Shown: positions 26,147 through 35,926, counted from the first letter of the stretch. The stretch is DNA of 64,000 nt from Paeniglutamicibacter cryotolerans (GCF_014190875.1 NZ_JACHVS010000002.1:806001-870000); one strand, 5' to 3'. The notes: generated by a model not told the origin, from the sequence alone. Numbers and translations: made by a program.

Positions 26147-28177
26147 CTACGGGTTTCCGGAACCAATCCGGTCCAGGTCATCGGTCTCGGGGCGGGACGG
26201 GTGCTGGCTCTCCAGAACCGTCAGGTGGCTGTCAAGTCCTACCGGTTGCTCCCCTGGCCGACCCAGTAGATAGCCTTGCCCGGCGAGCACCGGCTTCTGC
26301 ATGCCCTCTTCACAGCCGCACTGCAGCAGCGCCGCCAGCATCCGGTCTTCTTCGATGCCCTCCGCCACCACCCATCCCCCGGTATGCCCGACAAACGTCA
26401 TGGCCGCAGCAACGGTGGCCGACGCGGAAGGATCCGTGCCAAGCCGGGAGATGACCTCTGCGTCGATCTTGATGATATCGAACCGGACCAGGGTCAGCGC
26501 GTGCAGTCCGGCGTTGCCCTGTCCCATATCGTCAAGGGCCAGCCGGAAACCTCTTTCATGTGCCCGGGTGAGGGTACGAATCGGTTCGGGGCAGTCCAGA
26601 CCGGCCTGTTCGGTCACTTCCAGTACGACGTCGGCGGGTTCCAGGCCCGCAGCGGCCAGCCCCGCGATGAGATGGTCTATATCCAGCCCGGCCAAAGCGC
26701 CGGGGTGGATATTGAGGAACAATAAGCCCTCCCACTGCCGATCCTTCACCGCAGCGAGAACCGCGCCCCGAGCCAGCGCATCGAGCGTCGGGGCCAGCCC
26801 GAGGCGCTCGGCGAGGTCGAAGGCCTCCTGCGGACCGACAATCGGCGATTCCTTGGGCAGCCGTAGTAACGCCTCGTGGGCCAGTACCACGCCCCGGCGC
26901 AGGTCCCAGATCGGTTGAAACGCCACAGCGATGGGAGTTTGGCCCTGCACCAGCGCCATCAGCGCCTCGATCTTCTCCGTACTGACGCTGTGCCCCGAGG
27001 CCATGGAACCGAACGTGACGCTTTGCCGACGACCACGCCCCTTGGCCTCGTAAAGGGCCGCATCGGCGCGTTCCCAGAGTTCCTGCAGTGCCACCGGAAC
27101 CGACGCAGTGCTCGAGGCGATGCCAGCACTGAAGCTCACCCCTGGGAAGCTCTTGGCCAAGGATTCCCGGACCCGGTTCAGTGCCTCAGCGGCACGTTCT
27201 TCGTCGCTGCCCGGCAAAATGACGGCGAACTCGTCCCCTCCTAGCCGATAGGCGGTGTCCGAGGCCCGCAGTTCTTTGAAGGAATCGGTCAGACCCCTCA
27301 AGACGCGGTCGCCCTGGCTGTGCCCGAGGCGGTCGTTGATCTGTTTAAAGCCATCCAGGTCGATCAGCGCCAGCGTCACTGTCGTGTTCGTTTTGTTGGC
27401 GAGCGAGGCTTCCAGGGCTGGGCGGAAGGGGCGCCGACCAGCCAAGTTTGTCAGCGCGTCAAAATCCGCCTCCGATCGCGCGCGTTGCTGGCGCCGGTGC
27501 AATGAGCGACCGCCCAAGATATATGACAACGGAAGCGCAATTCCCACAGCCAGCAAAAAACCGATAATGTTGCGCGATCGCAGATCGGCGACGAGGTCCG
27601 TGACGATGCCGGCTTGCTGCTCGATCTCCAAAACCAGCATGCCATCCGGAGTCGAGACCGGTACCACAAATTCATGCCGCGCAGCGTCTGCCCCTTCGTC
27701 GCTGCCCACTGCACCCCGGCCCGTTTCCAGTACCGCTTGCCGGCCTGCGGCATCAGCCGGCGTCCCGGAGGGGTCACCGTTCCCGCCACCGACACTGGAA
27801 AGCAGATGGTCCTGCGCATCGAACAATCCGGCATACACCGTGCCGTAGCTGTGTCCGACGTGTCGCATTTCGTCAGCGATCAGCGTTTCCCTGAGCTTCG
27901 GATCCACATCCATCGCGAGGACTTCCTCGAGCCCCGAGGCCAAGACCTCGTAATTCCGCAGCGAACCCTCGAGCACGCGCTCGACGATCTGCTGCTGTGC
28001 CAGGCCGGATTCCACGAGACCTGCCAGCAGCATCGCCGAGGAAACAGCCAGCATCCACTGGGCCATGAACGGCAATCCCGCGGGCTTGAAGCGCCGCATC
28101 CACCTGACACGGGTTTTGGTTACCGGCCGCACATCTTCACCGCCCGGTACCTGCGTGAAAGTCTGGTGATAATCCAT
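26147..28177 (-). CDS. Membrane GGDEF-EAL c-di-GMP protein
   Basis: A 676-residue sensor. A cytoplasmic leader precedes transmembrane helix 1 (about residues 36-58), an extracytoplasmic domain (60-200) and transmembrane helix 2 (about 203-222). The GGDEF domain (235-390) has intact GGDEF at 313-317 with LDGFKQINDRLGH; the EAL domain (400-650) has EALLRL from Glu435, Asn489, LEVTEQ (Glu520), ALDDMGQG (Asp549, Asp550), IKID (Lys570) and AEGIEE. Both cyclase and phosphodiesterase sites look usable, so it may make or break c-di-GMP. A variant DDMGQG loop replaces the usual DDFGTG. It is a single gene, possibly sensing an external signal. Confidence 0.93.
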   Translation of the reverse strand: MDYHQTFTQVPGGEDVRPVTKTRVRWMRRFKPAGLPFMAQWMLAVSSAMLLAGLVESGLAQQQIVERVLEGSLRNYEVLASGLEEVLAMDVDPKLRETLIADEMRHVGHSYGTVYAGLFDAQDHLLSSVGGGNGDPSGTPADAAGRQAVLETGRGAVGSDEGADAARHEFVVPVSTPDGMLVLEIEQQAGIVTDLVADLRSRNIIGFLLAVGIALPLSYILGGRSLHRRQQRARSEADFDALTNLAGRRPFRPALEASLANKTNTTVTLALIDLDGFKQINDRLGHSQGDRVLRGLTDSFKELRASDTAYRLGGDEFAVILPGSDEERAAEALNRVRESLAKSFPGVSFSAGIASSTASVPVALQELWERADAALYEAKGRGRRQSVTFGSMASGHSVSTEKIEALMALVQGQTPIAVAFQPIWDLRRGVVLAHEALLRLPKESPIVGPQEAFDLAERLGLAPTLDALARGAVLAAVKDRQWEGLLFLNIHPGALAGLDIDHLIAGLAAAGLEPADVVLEVTEQAGLDCPEPIRTLTRAHERGFRLALDDMGQGNAGLHALTLVRFDIIKIDAEVISRLGTDPSASATVAAAMTFVGHTGGWVVAEGIEEDRMLAALLQCGCEEGMQKPVLAGQGYLLGRPGEQPVGLDSHLTVLESQHPSRPETDDLDRIGSGNP

Positions 28178-28389
28178 GGGGCCCCCGTTGCGGGGGAATC
28201 AGCGCCCCGAGCTGTCCCGTCAACGTTCTGAGGACGAATAACCTCTAATATAGTCCGGAAAATTTCGGCCGCCTTGCATCATCGCGCACCCGCCTGTAAA
28301 CCAACTGCGGCTATCGCGTGTTGCCCTGGCTGGCCGCCGCCGTTGCTGCGGCGCCGTGACTCGCGAGGCGGCGGTAGAATTCAAGGGAC

Positions 28390-29871
28390 ATGACTGAACA
28401 GCATCCCTTCACCGCCGCCGACCTCGACGCAGCCCTGCGCGTCTTGGGGACCGTCCACACCCTCGATGAGACCGACGACCGCTATATTGCGGTCCGCCGG
28501 GCCACGGGCAAAATGTTCAAGGCCGCCAAGCGACACCGCAAGACCACCAAGCGAGCCGAGATCGCCGATGCGGACCGGGCGACCGTCGAACGCACAGCGA
28601 CCGGTTCGCCGGACCGGCTCGATGACGAGACGATGGGCCTCGACCTCTCCTCGAATACCGACGGGCACACCGCCGGCGAGTACCTGCGCCCGCGCGGCTG
28701 CTACATCTGCAAGGAGCGCTACACCACTGTCGACGCGTTCCACCACTACCTCTGTCCCACCTGCGCGGCCGAGGGACGCGAACGCCGCGACGCCCGTGCG
28801 GACCTGCGCGGAAAGCGCGCCCTGCTCACCGGTGGACGTGCGAAGATCGGCATGCACATCGCCCTGCGCCTGCTGCGCGACGGCGCCCACACCACCATCA
28901 CCACCCGCTTCCCGCGCGATGCAGCACGCCGCTTCGCCGCCCTGGAGGACTCGGCCGACTGGCTGCACCGCCTGCGCATCGTCGGCATCGACCTGCGCGA
29001 CCCTTCCCAGGTCATCGCCCTGGCTGACAAGGTCGCCGCGGACGGCCCGCTGGACATCCTGATCAACAACGCAGCGCAGACGGTGCGCCGCACCTCGAAC
29101 TCGTATAAGCACCTGATCGAATCCGAGGCCACTGCGCTGCCGACCGAACTGTCCATGGCCAACGGCGGGCCCGAGGTGTGGGGCGAGAACCAGCCCCCGC
29201 TGGCGCACCCGCGCGCCCTTGCCTCCGCCTTCCGGCTGCAGGATTCACCGCTGGTCGCCATCTCCTCCGATGGCTACGACGCCGGAAAGCTGGCCGAACT
29301 GGCGATGACCGCCGGATCCGCCTCGCTTCAGCGGATTGCGGCCGGCACGGCGATCGACGCCGGTGGCCTGGTGCCGGACGTCGTGGATGAGAACTCCTGG
29401 ACTCAGATCCTGCAGGACGTCGATCCGCTGGAGCTGCTCGAGGTGCAGCTGTGCAACGTCACTGCACCGTTCCTGCTGGCCTCGCGGCTGCGTCCGGCAC
29501 TTGCGGCATCCGATGCGCGGCGAAAGTACATCGTGAACGTCTCGGCCATGGAGGGCCAGTTCTCCCGCCGCTACAAGGGCGCCGGACACCCGCACACGAA
29601 CATGGCCAAGGCCTCGCTGAACATGCTCACGCGCACCAGCGCCAAGGAGCTGCTCGAAAAGGACAGGATCTTGATGTCGGCCGTGGACACCGGCTGGATC
29701 ACCGACGAGCGTCCGCATGAGGCGAAGCTGCGCATGGTCGAGGAGGGCTGGCACGCACCGCTGGACCTGATCGACGGGGCCGCGCGGGTCTACCAGCCGA
29801 TCGTCGATGGCGAACGCGGCATCGACCTCTACGGCTGTTTCCTCAAGGATTACGAGCCGTCCCCCTGGTGA
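28390..29871 (+). CDS. SDR-like protein with N-terminal zinc ribbon
   Basis: A 493-residue protein. Residues 1-100 are a helical/basic region; a four-Cys ribbon follows (Cys104, Cys107, Cys122, Cys125, in CYICK and CPTCA). From residue 140 an SDR domain starts with LLTGGRAKIGMHIAL and has NNAAQT. The usual catalytic Tyr is replaced: the YxxxK site reads TNMAK (Thr403, Lys407) within HPHTNMAKASLN. Similar SDRs with this site exist; the reaction is unknown. AAGGGA precedes ATG 28390. It overlaps the YeiH-type gene by 4 bases (GTGA), so the two are coupled. Confidence 0.82.
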   Translation: MTEQHPFTAADLDAALRVLGTVHTLDETDDRYIAVRRATGKMFKAAKRHRKTTKRAEIADADRATVERTATGSPDRLDDETMGLDLSSNTDGHTAGEYLRPRGCYICKERYTTVDAFHHYLCPTCAAEGRERRDARADLRGKRALLTGGRAKIGMHIALRLLRDGAHTTITTRFPRDAARRFAALEDSADWLHRLRIVGIDLRDPSQVIALADKVAADGPLDILINNAAQTVRRTSNSYKHLIESEATALPTELSMANGGPEVWGENQPPLAHPRALASAFRLQDSPLVAISSDGYDAGKLAELAMTAGSASLQRIAAGTAIDAGGLVPDVVDENSWTQILQDVDPLELLEVQLCNVTAPFLLASRLRPALAASDARRKYIVNVSAMEGQFSRRYKGAGHPHTNMAKASLNMLTRTSAKELLEKDRILMSAVDTGWITDERPHEAKLRMVEEGWHAPLDLIDGAARVYQPIVDGERGIDLYGCFLKDYEPSPW

Positions 29872-30875
29872 GCACCGGAACCGGCTGGTTGAGCGATGCC
29901 CGGTGGCCCGGATGGCTGATGGCCGCCGGGCTGCTGGGGGTTGCCTGGTCGCTGCATGCGCTGGTGCCGGCGATCCCGATGCTGACCGCTTGCGTGGTGC
30001 TCGGCGCTTTGGCCGGGAACCTGCCGCTCGGTGCCCATACCGGGCGCTTCCGGGTGGCCATGGGGCCGGGCATGGCGTTTTCGGGCAAGAAGTTCATGCG
30101 CCTGGGCATCGTGCTGCTGGGCCTGCAGCTCTCGCTGGCCGACGTCGCCGGGCTCGGGATCATCGGCGTGCTGCTGATCATCGGCGTTGTCGCCGGAGCC
30201 TTCGGCGGCACCTTGCTGCTGGCCAAGGCCCTGAAGATGCCCGGGGACCAGCCGGTGCTGCTCGCGACCGGATTCTCCATCTGCGGAGCCAGCGCCATCG
30301 GCGCCATGTCCGAGGCCCGCGGCAGCCAGAAGGACGCGCCGATCCCGGTCGCCCTGGTCACGCTCTGCGGGACGCTGGCCATTGCCGTGCTGCCCGCTGC
30401 AAACCTGGTCCTGGGACTGGATCCATTGGACTTTGGCCGCTGGGTCGGCGCCTCGGTGCATGACGTGGGACAGGTCGTGGCGACTGCGCAGGGCGCCGGA
30501 GCCGTGGCCCTGGCCGCAGCCGTCGTGGTGAAGCTGGTACGCGTGCTGATGCTCGCCCCGGTGACGCTGCTCGGTACGCTGAGCGCACCCAAGGGCGCCC
30601 ACTCCGGCAAGCGCCCTCCGCTGGTCCCGCTCTTCGTGATCGGATTCATCCTCGCCATTGCCCTGCGCACCACGGGAATCCTGCCCGAAGCCGTACTCGA
30701 AGCCGGGCACGTTGCCCAGGAGCTGCTGCTCGGTGCCGCACTTGTCGGGCTCGGCTTTGCCATCGACCTTCAGCTGCTCTTCCGCAGCGCAGGGCGGGCC
30801 ACCACGGCCGCGCTGGCAGCCTGGGGCGTCGTTGCAGGGCTCGGCCTCGGCGCGGTCGCACTGTTCCCGAACTGA
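29868..30875 (+). CDS. YeiH/YadS-type putative sulfate exporter family protein
   Basis: A 335-residue membrane protein of the conserved UPF0324/YeiH family, annotated as putative sulfate exporter; substrate not proven. About ten hydrophobic helices are seen. Family segments include SGKKFMRLGIVLLGLQLSL, GFSICGASAIGAMSEA and AALVGLGFAIDLQLL. It starts with GTG inside the stop of the zinc-ribbon SDR gene. It ends before an AT-rich promoter region of pepN. Confidence 0.85.
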   Translation: MSTGTGWLSDARWPGWLMAAGLLGVAWSLHALVPAIPMLTACVVLGALAGNLPLGAHTGRFRVAMGPGMAFSGKKFMRLGIVLLGLQLSLADVAGLGIIGVLLIIGVVAGAFGGTLLLAKALKMPGDQPVLLATGFSICGASAIGAMSEARGSQKDAPIPVALVTLCGTLAIAVLPAANLVLGLDPLDFGRWVGASVHDVGQVVATAQGAGAVALAAAVVVKLVRVLMLAPVTLLGTLSAPKGAHSGKRPPLVPLFVIGFILAIALRTTGILPEAVLEAGHVAQELLLGAALVGLGFAIDLQLLFRSAGRATTAALAAWGVVAGLGLGAVALFPN

Positions 30876-30961
30876 TGGGCCGGCCACCGCCCCGACGATG
30901 CGGAAATTAACGACAACGCCAAAGAAGGTATAAAGCATATATTTCATGTTTCAATAGTCAT

Positions 30962-33622
30962 ATGCCGCAGATCACAGGAACGCCAGCACCCGCCAATGAG
31001 AACCTGACCCGCGAAGAGGCCGCCGCCCGCGCCGCCGCACTGCACGTTGACGCCTATCGGGTGGCAGTGGACTTCTCGACGGCCCGCGACCACCAGGTCA
31101 CCGGCTTCGCCTCGGAGACCAGCATCGACTTCCGCGTCATCAATGGATCACGTTCCACCTTCCTGGACTTCATCCACGAATCAATCGAGTCGATCACGCT
31201 GAACGGCCGTGAACTGGATCCCGCCACTGCTGTTGTCGGCTCGCGCATCATGCTCGATGGACTGGCGGAAACCAACACGGTCACGGTGCGCGGCATGGCC
31301 TATTACAGCCGGTCCGGCGAAGGCCTGCACCGCTACCTGGATCCCGCCGATGGGCAGACATACCTCTACAGCCAGTACGAACCGTCCGATGCCCGGCGGG
31401 TCTTCGCGAACTTCGAACAGCCCGACCTCAAGGCTCCGTTCAGCTTCAGCGTCACGGCTCCCACCGGTTGGCATGTGGCATCCAACCAGTCTTCCACCTC
31501 GGTCAAGGAGCAGGCCGACGGCAACAGCATGACCGAGTTCGGACCCACATTGCCGATCTCCACCTACATCACCACACTGCTGGCCGGCCCATACCATGTG
31601 GTGCGCTCGGACTGGTCGGGAACGATGTCCGACGGAGCGGAACTCGACATCCCGCTGGCACTGACCTGCCGTGCTTCCCTCGCCCCGGCCTTGGATCCGG
31701 ACGAGCTGTTCAAGATCACCCGGCGCGGACTGGACTTCTTCCACGAGCTCTTCGACTACCCCTACCCCTGGGGAAAATACGATCAGGCATTCGTTCCCGA
31801 GTACAACCTCGGCGCCATGGAGAACCCGGGCCTCGTCACGTTCACCGAGGCCTACGTCTTCAGCTCCCGTGCCACCGTCGCCCAGCGTGAGGGCCGAGCG
31901 AACACGATCATGCATGAAATGGCGCACATGTGGTTCGGCGATCTTGTCACCATGAGCTGGTGGGACGACCTGTGGCTCAAGGAATCATTCGCCGACTACA
32001 TCGGCACACTGGCAGTCCACGAGGCGACCGACTTCGAAACCGCCTGGGTGACCTTTGCCAACCGCCGTAAAACCTGGGCCTACGTCCAGGACCAGCTACC
32101 CACCACGCACCCGATCGTCGCCGACATCCCGGACCTCGAGGCGGCACGGCAGAACTTCGACGGCATCACCTATGCCAAGGGAGCCTCGGTGCTCAAGCAG
32201 CTAGCCGCCTACGTGGGCCCCGAGGCCTTCCGGGATGCATCGCGCAGCTACTTCCGCGCCCATGCCTTCGGCAACACGACGCTGAAGGACTTCCTGCGCG
32301 AACTCGAAGCCGCCTCGGGCCGGGACATGAGCCACTGGGCCGCGACCTGGCTGCAGACCGCCGGTGTTCCCGTGCTCGAGGTGGTACTGGAGCTGGAACA
32401 CGACGGAGGAAAGGTCATCTCCGCTCGACTCACCCAGTCTGGAATCGACCCGGTCACTGGCTTACAGGTGCTGCGGCCCCACCAGCTCCGCGTCGGGATC
32501 TTCGAGCTGCTCGACGGATCCCTGGTGCGGACCTCATCGGAACTACTCACGATGAGCGGCGACTCGATTGAGTTGCCGTTCCTGGTGGGGAAGCCGGCAC
32601 CGGCGTTGATCCTGCCCAACGACGAGGACCTGACCTATGCGAAGCTGAAACTGGATCCGGGTTCGCTGGACACCGTGCTGGCACATGCCGATGCGCTCAC
32701 GGATCCGCTCGCACGGGCAAGCATCTGGGCCGCACTGTGGAACATGGTCCGCGATGCGGCGCTGCCGGCCCCCGTGTTCGTGAAAGCCGTCGCGGATTTC
32801 GCCGGTGGAATCACAGAACCCGGCGTCTTTTCCAGCGTGGTGGATCAGGGCGTCACTGCTGCAAATTCCTACTGCGCGCCCTCAATCCGCGATGCGCAAC
32901 GCAGGCTGCTCGTTGACGCACTCACGGCCGTCCTTGATGCATCCGCCCCGGGCGGCGACCAGCAACTTGCTGCGGCTCGGGCCTTCGCCAAGCTCGCCCG
33001 ATCCCAGGCCGATAGCGAGACCTCGGACCTCGTGGCCGGACTGATTGACGGCACCCGCGCGCCGCGGGGCCTTGTCCTCGATGAGGACTTGCGCTGGGCA
33101 CTGCTCCAGGCCCAGGCAGTCCACGGCCGGGTCTCCCCCGCCACGCTTGATGCCGAACTGGCCGCTGCACCAAGCGCCGACGCAACGGTCGGTCACGCGC
33201 TCGCCAGCGCGGCACGCCCCGATGCCGGGATAAAAGCAGCCGCATATGCGGCGGTTATCTCCGGCAGAGACGCACACGGCAACACACTGTCCAATGCGCA
33301 ATTGAGCGCAACGGCCGAAGGATTCACGCTCGGATCCTGGGAATTGCTGCAGGGCTACTACACCGGGTACTGGAATGAACTGGAACGCATTTGGGCCGAA
33401 CGCAGCATCGGCCTAGCCACCCGAGCCATTGCGGGGCTTTTCCCGAACGCTCAGGATATCGATCCAGAAGTAGGTGCCGATCGGCATCCAGTATTGCTGC
33501 GGACGGTCCAGTGGCTGGAAGATCACCCGGATGCCCCGCGGGCCCTGCGCAGGATCCTGATTGAGGAACACGACCGACTGCACAGGTCACTGCGGGGACA
33601 GGCTGCATCGGTCGCGGCTTAG
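30962..33622 (+). CDS. pepN: Aminopeptidase N (M1)
   Basis: An 886-residue zinc aminopeptidase that removes N-terminal residues from peptides in the cytoplasm. GAMEN is at 284-288, and the zinc motif HEMAH (318-322) has its second Glu at 341 (LKESFADY). An N-terminal beta domain and a C-terminal helical domain of about 330 residues complete the family architecture. The start ATG has no clear ribosome site; the AT-rich stretch 30925-30960 with TATAAA could place a promoter very close to it, so a short or leaderless transcript is possible. Confidence 0.95.
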   Translation: MPQITGTPAPANENLTREEAAARAAALHVDAYRVAVDFSTARDHQVTGFASETSIDFRVINGSRSTFLDFIHESIESITLNGRELDPATAVVGSRIMLDGLAETNTVTVRGMAYYSRSGEGLHRYLDPADGQTYLYSQYEPSDARRVFANFEQPDLKAPFSFSVTAPTGWHVASNQSSTSVKEQADGNSMTEFGPTLPISTYITTLLAGPYHVVRSDWSGTMSDGAELDIPLALTCRASLAPALDPDELFKITRRGLDFFHELFDYPYPWGKYDQAFVPEYNLGAMENPGLVTFTEAYVFSSRATVAQREGRANTIMHEMAHMWFGDLVTMSWWDDLWLKESFADYIGTLAVHEATDFETAWVTFANRRKTWAYVQDQLPTTHPIVADIPDLEAARQNFDGITYAKGASVLKQLAAYVGPEAFRDASRSYFRAHAFGNTTLKDFLRELEAASGRDMSHWAATWLQTAGVPVLEVVLELEHDGGKVISARLTQSGIDPVTGLQVLRPHQLRVGIFELLDGSLVRTSSELLTMSGDSIELPFLVGKPAPALILPNDEDLTYAKLKLDPGSLDTVLAHADALTDPLARASIWAALWNMVRDAALPAPVFVKAVADFAGGITEPGVFSSVVDQGVTAANSYCAPSIRDAQRRLLVDALTAVLDASAPGGDQQLAAARAFAKLARSQADSETSDLVAGLIDGTRAPRGLVLDEDLRWALLQAQAVHGRVSPATLDAELAAAPSADATVGHALASAARPDAGIKAAAYAAVISGRDAHGNTLSNAQLSATAEGFTLGSWELLQGYYTGYWNELERIWAERSIGLATRAIAGLFPNAQDIDPEVGADRHPVLLRTVQWLEDHPDAPRALRRILIEEHDRLHRSLRGQAASVAA

Positions 33623-33730
33623 ACAGCTTGGTCTTTAACCGTTGTCGTGGGCCAGCCCGGCGAGCTGCATCACGGGTTTGACCCGGCTGCGGCTGCATTT
33701 GGGCCGTCCCCGAGTCAGCCGTGATATCGG

Positions 33731-33757
33731 CATGGGCTGCTGTCGCAGCAGCCCATG
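33731..33757 (+). terminator. Terminator of pepN
   Basis: CATGGGCTGCTG (33731-33742) and CAGCAGCCCATG (33746-33757) form a 12-bp perfect stem with a TCG loop and a following TTT, about 110 bases after pepN. Confidence 0.8.
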
Positions 33758-33862
33758 TTTCATGGTGAAAAATGCAGGTCGTTCACAGACTTCCATCCGT
33801 AGATCAGGGCTAAGCTCTGATAGGGCACGAAATAATCGGATAGTTCCTGACCGAAGAAGGAA

Positions 33863-35500
33863 ATGGCCGTGAAAGTAATCGTGATTGGTGCAGGACTAGC
33901 GGGACTGCGTGCCGCAGGACTGGCCTCCGAACAGGGGCACGACGTCACGATCTTGGAAGCCTCGCAAAGGGTTGGTGGCCGCGTCGATACCGAGCTGGTT
34001 GACGGATTTCGGTGCGACCGCGGGTTTCAGCTTATTAATCCTGGCTACCCGGACGCTCGGCGGGCACTGAACTTCAAGGACCTTGAACTACATCCATTAG
34101 GGCGCGGTGTCGCGGTTCGGGATGAGTCTGGTGTTCAGATATTGGCTGATCCTTTCCGGCATCCCTCCTACCTGAGAGGGTTGTTCGGCGGTACGGTCAA
34201 GCTCAGGGACGTTCCTGCGTTGCTCCGCTGGAACCGCCTTGCAAGCGGCAAATCGTCGACGCTACGCCAAGTCATCGACGGAGCTGGTTTCTCCGTGCCC
34301 TTGCGCAAGGTCATCGAAAGTTTTTTTTCGGGTGTCGTAGCCGACCGGGACCTAAAAACCGTGGCTTCCTCGGCTCGAACGCTGGCCTGGTATTTCGCCA
34401 AGGGAATCCCGTCGTTGCCGGCGCAAGGAATGTCATCAGTGGCGCATCAGTTGGCCGAGCCGGTCTGGGAACGCATCCGGTTCTCAATGACAGTAGAATC
34501 CCTCATCAGCCAGGATTGCCAAGTGAAAGTAGTCTGTGCCTCCGGCGAAGAGCTGATGGCGGACCGGGTGGTCGTGGCCACCGGTCCCCGGGTTGGTGCC
34601 CGGCTCACTGGACAGCCCGAGCCGACCATGAATTCACTGACAACGTGGTGGTTTGATGCCCCTCACCGTCCCAATAGGTCGCCATTCCTCTACCTCGATG
34701 TCCGCAGAGAATCCCGGCTGATCCACACTTCGGTGATCTCCAATGTGTGCCCGGCGTATGCCCCTGCCGGACGTCATCTGGTGCAAGCAACCGCCGTAGG
34801 TGCGCACGATTTGGATGACAGCGAAGCTTTGGCCCAAGCCGCCAGCATCATGGGGGTTCATGACCCCGACTGGAGATTGCTGGTGCGCCACGACATTCCC
34901 GATGCATTGCCCTCCATCGAGCCCGGGCAGCGTCCCCTGGCCAGTGGGATCCCTGGAGTGGTCATTGCCGGTGACACTGCGGAATCCTCCATTCAAGGCG
35001 CATTGGCCAGCGGCGTTGCCGCGGCACGCGCACTTGGCGATACACGAGGAATGGTCAATGCGGGTAAGCCCTTCAACGATACGTTCACCCTTCGGATTCG
35101 GTGTATCGGCGATGCCAAGGACATCTGGGATAAACTGACCGACCTGGATGGCCACACCCGAGCCATTCCGCTCACCACAGTGACGCCGGCTCGAAACCGG
35201 ATGCGCGAGGGCCTGGAATTTGTCGGACTCACGTCCTTGGGGCCAGTGAAAATTGCAGACCGAATGCTGGTCCTCAGAGCCGAAGCCCCTAGGGAAGGAA
35301 ATCCGGGACGCCTAGAAGTATCGAAATTTGGCCCCGTAGCAGGCGAAGTCGAGGCCAGCATCGAGCAACATGGCTCCGAGGTCGTGGTCGTCTGGCGCCA
35401 AAGCCTCCGTCCGGCGTGGCTGCCGCGCTGGCTCAGACCCCTGGGAACAGTTGTCGCACGAGCAGGTTACGGCATTGGGCTACGTAAACTGCTCACCTGA
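33863..35500 (+). CDS. FAD-dependent amine oxidase/desaturase-like protein fused to an SRPBCC domain
   Basis: A 545-residue protein. Residues 1-400 are a Rossmann FAD enzyme: GAGLAG (9-14), the second FAD segment ILEASQRVGGRVDTE (amine oxidase/phytoene desaturase style), and a C-terminal IAGDTAESSIQGALASG that closes the FAD site. Residues 405-545 form a polyketide-cyclase/START-like SRPBCC domain (FTLRIRCIGDAKDIWDKLTD, TTVTPARNRMREGLEF, RLEVSKFGPVAGEVEAS). The fusion suggests that a hydrophobic ligand is bound and oxidised in the same protein. GGAAATGG context gives ATG 33863. Substrate unknown. Confidence 0.85.
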   Translation: MAVKVIVIGAGLAGLRAAGLASEQGHDVTILEASQRVGGRVDTELVDGFRCDRGFQLINPGYPDARRALNFKDLELHPLGRGVAVRDESGVQILADPFRHPSYLRGLFGGTVKLRDVPALLRWNRLASGKSSTLRQVIDGAGFSVPLRKVIESFFSGVVADRDLKTVASSARTLAWYFAKGIPSLPAQGMSSVAHQLAEPVWERIRFSMTVESLISQDCQVKVVCASGEELMADRVVVATGPRVGARLTGQPEPTMNSLTTWWFDAPHRPNRSPFLYLDVRRESRLIHTSVISNVCPAYAPAGRHLVQATAVGAHDLDDSEALAQAASIMGVHDPDWRLLVRHDIPDALPSIEPGQRPLASGIPGVVIAGDTAESSIQGALASGVAAARALGDTRGMVNAGKPFNDTFTLRIRCIGDAKDIWDKLTDLDGHTRAIPLTTVTPARNRMREGLEFVGLTSLGPVKIADRMLVLRAEAPREGNPGRLEVSKFGPVAGEVEASIEQHGSEVVVVWRQSLRPAWLPRWLRPLGTVVARAGYGIGLRKLLT

Positions 35501-35816
35501 AAAGCGCCTTCGTCGAGATGGCTCGCGGGGTAGCCCCGGGCTATTTTGCCGGCTCTGGGGGAAGTCCGATTCAATGAGGCAACTTCAGGTGTGATCGACC
35601 GGTTCGTCCGAAATACAGTTGAGGACGTTGGGCCGTCCACGGCCAGAAGTTGTGGCGCTGTCTTGGACAGAAACTCATGTCACCAGTACAGTGATGAATC
35701 CTCCACACACTCAACTGCGTCTTCAACGAACTAAACCACTCATGAATTCCAACCGACAACCGTTGCGTTCAAAATCTAAGACCCACTAAATCCGCAGTGG
35801 CGGGTGGAAACCCAGC
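35501..35816. other. Intergenic region without a gene
   Basis: About 316 bases with no supported coding frame; several stops occur in all frames. It is AT-richer than its neighbours. Confidence 0.4.
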
Positions 35817-35853
35817 CCGGAACTGCGAAAAACCAGTAAATCCGGGTTTTTTG
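35817..35853 (+). terminator. Terminator downstream of the FAD-SRPBCC gene
   Basis: CCCGGA (35817-35822) and TCCGGG (35842-35847) with inner ACTG/CAGT pairs form an interrupted 10-bp stem followed by TTTTTT. It may end transcription from the FAD gene on the plus strand. Confidence 0.55.
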
Positions 35854-35869
35854 GTCCTCCACAATTCTC

Positions 35870-35926
35870 GGCCACCTGTCGGATTCGAACCGACGAACCC
35901 CGCTATCTCAGACTCTAAACGGCCAG
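35870..35926 (-). other. tRNA-like 3' fragment, possible att-site remnant
   Basis: On the minus strand GTCGGTTCGAATCCGAC is a perfect T-arm with a 7-base loop, and AGGTGGCC follows like an acceptor end. No D-arm or matching 5' acceptor strand is found upstream, where the lplA end lies instead. A full tRNA is therefore absent; it may be a leftover of tRNA-targeted integration. Confidence 0.35.
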
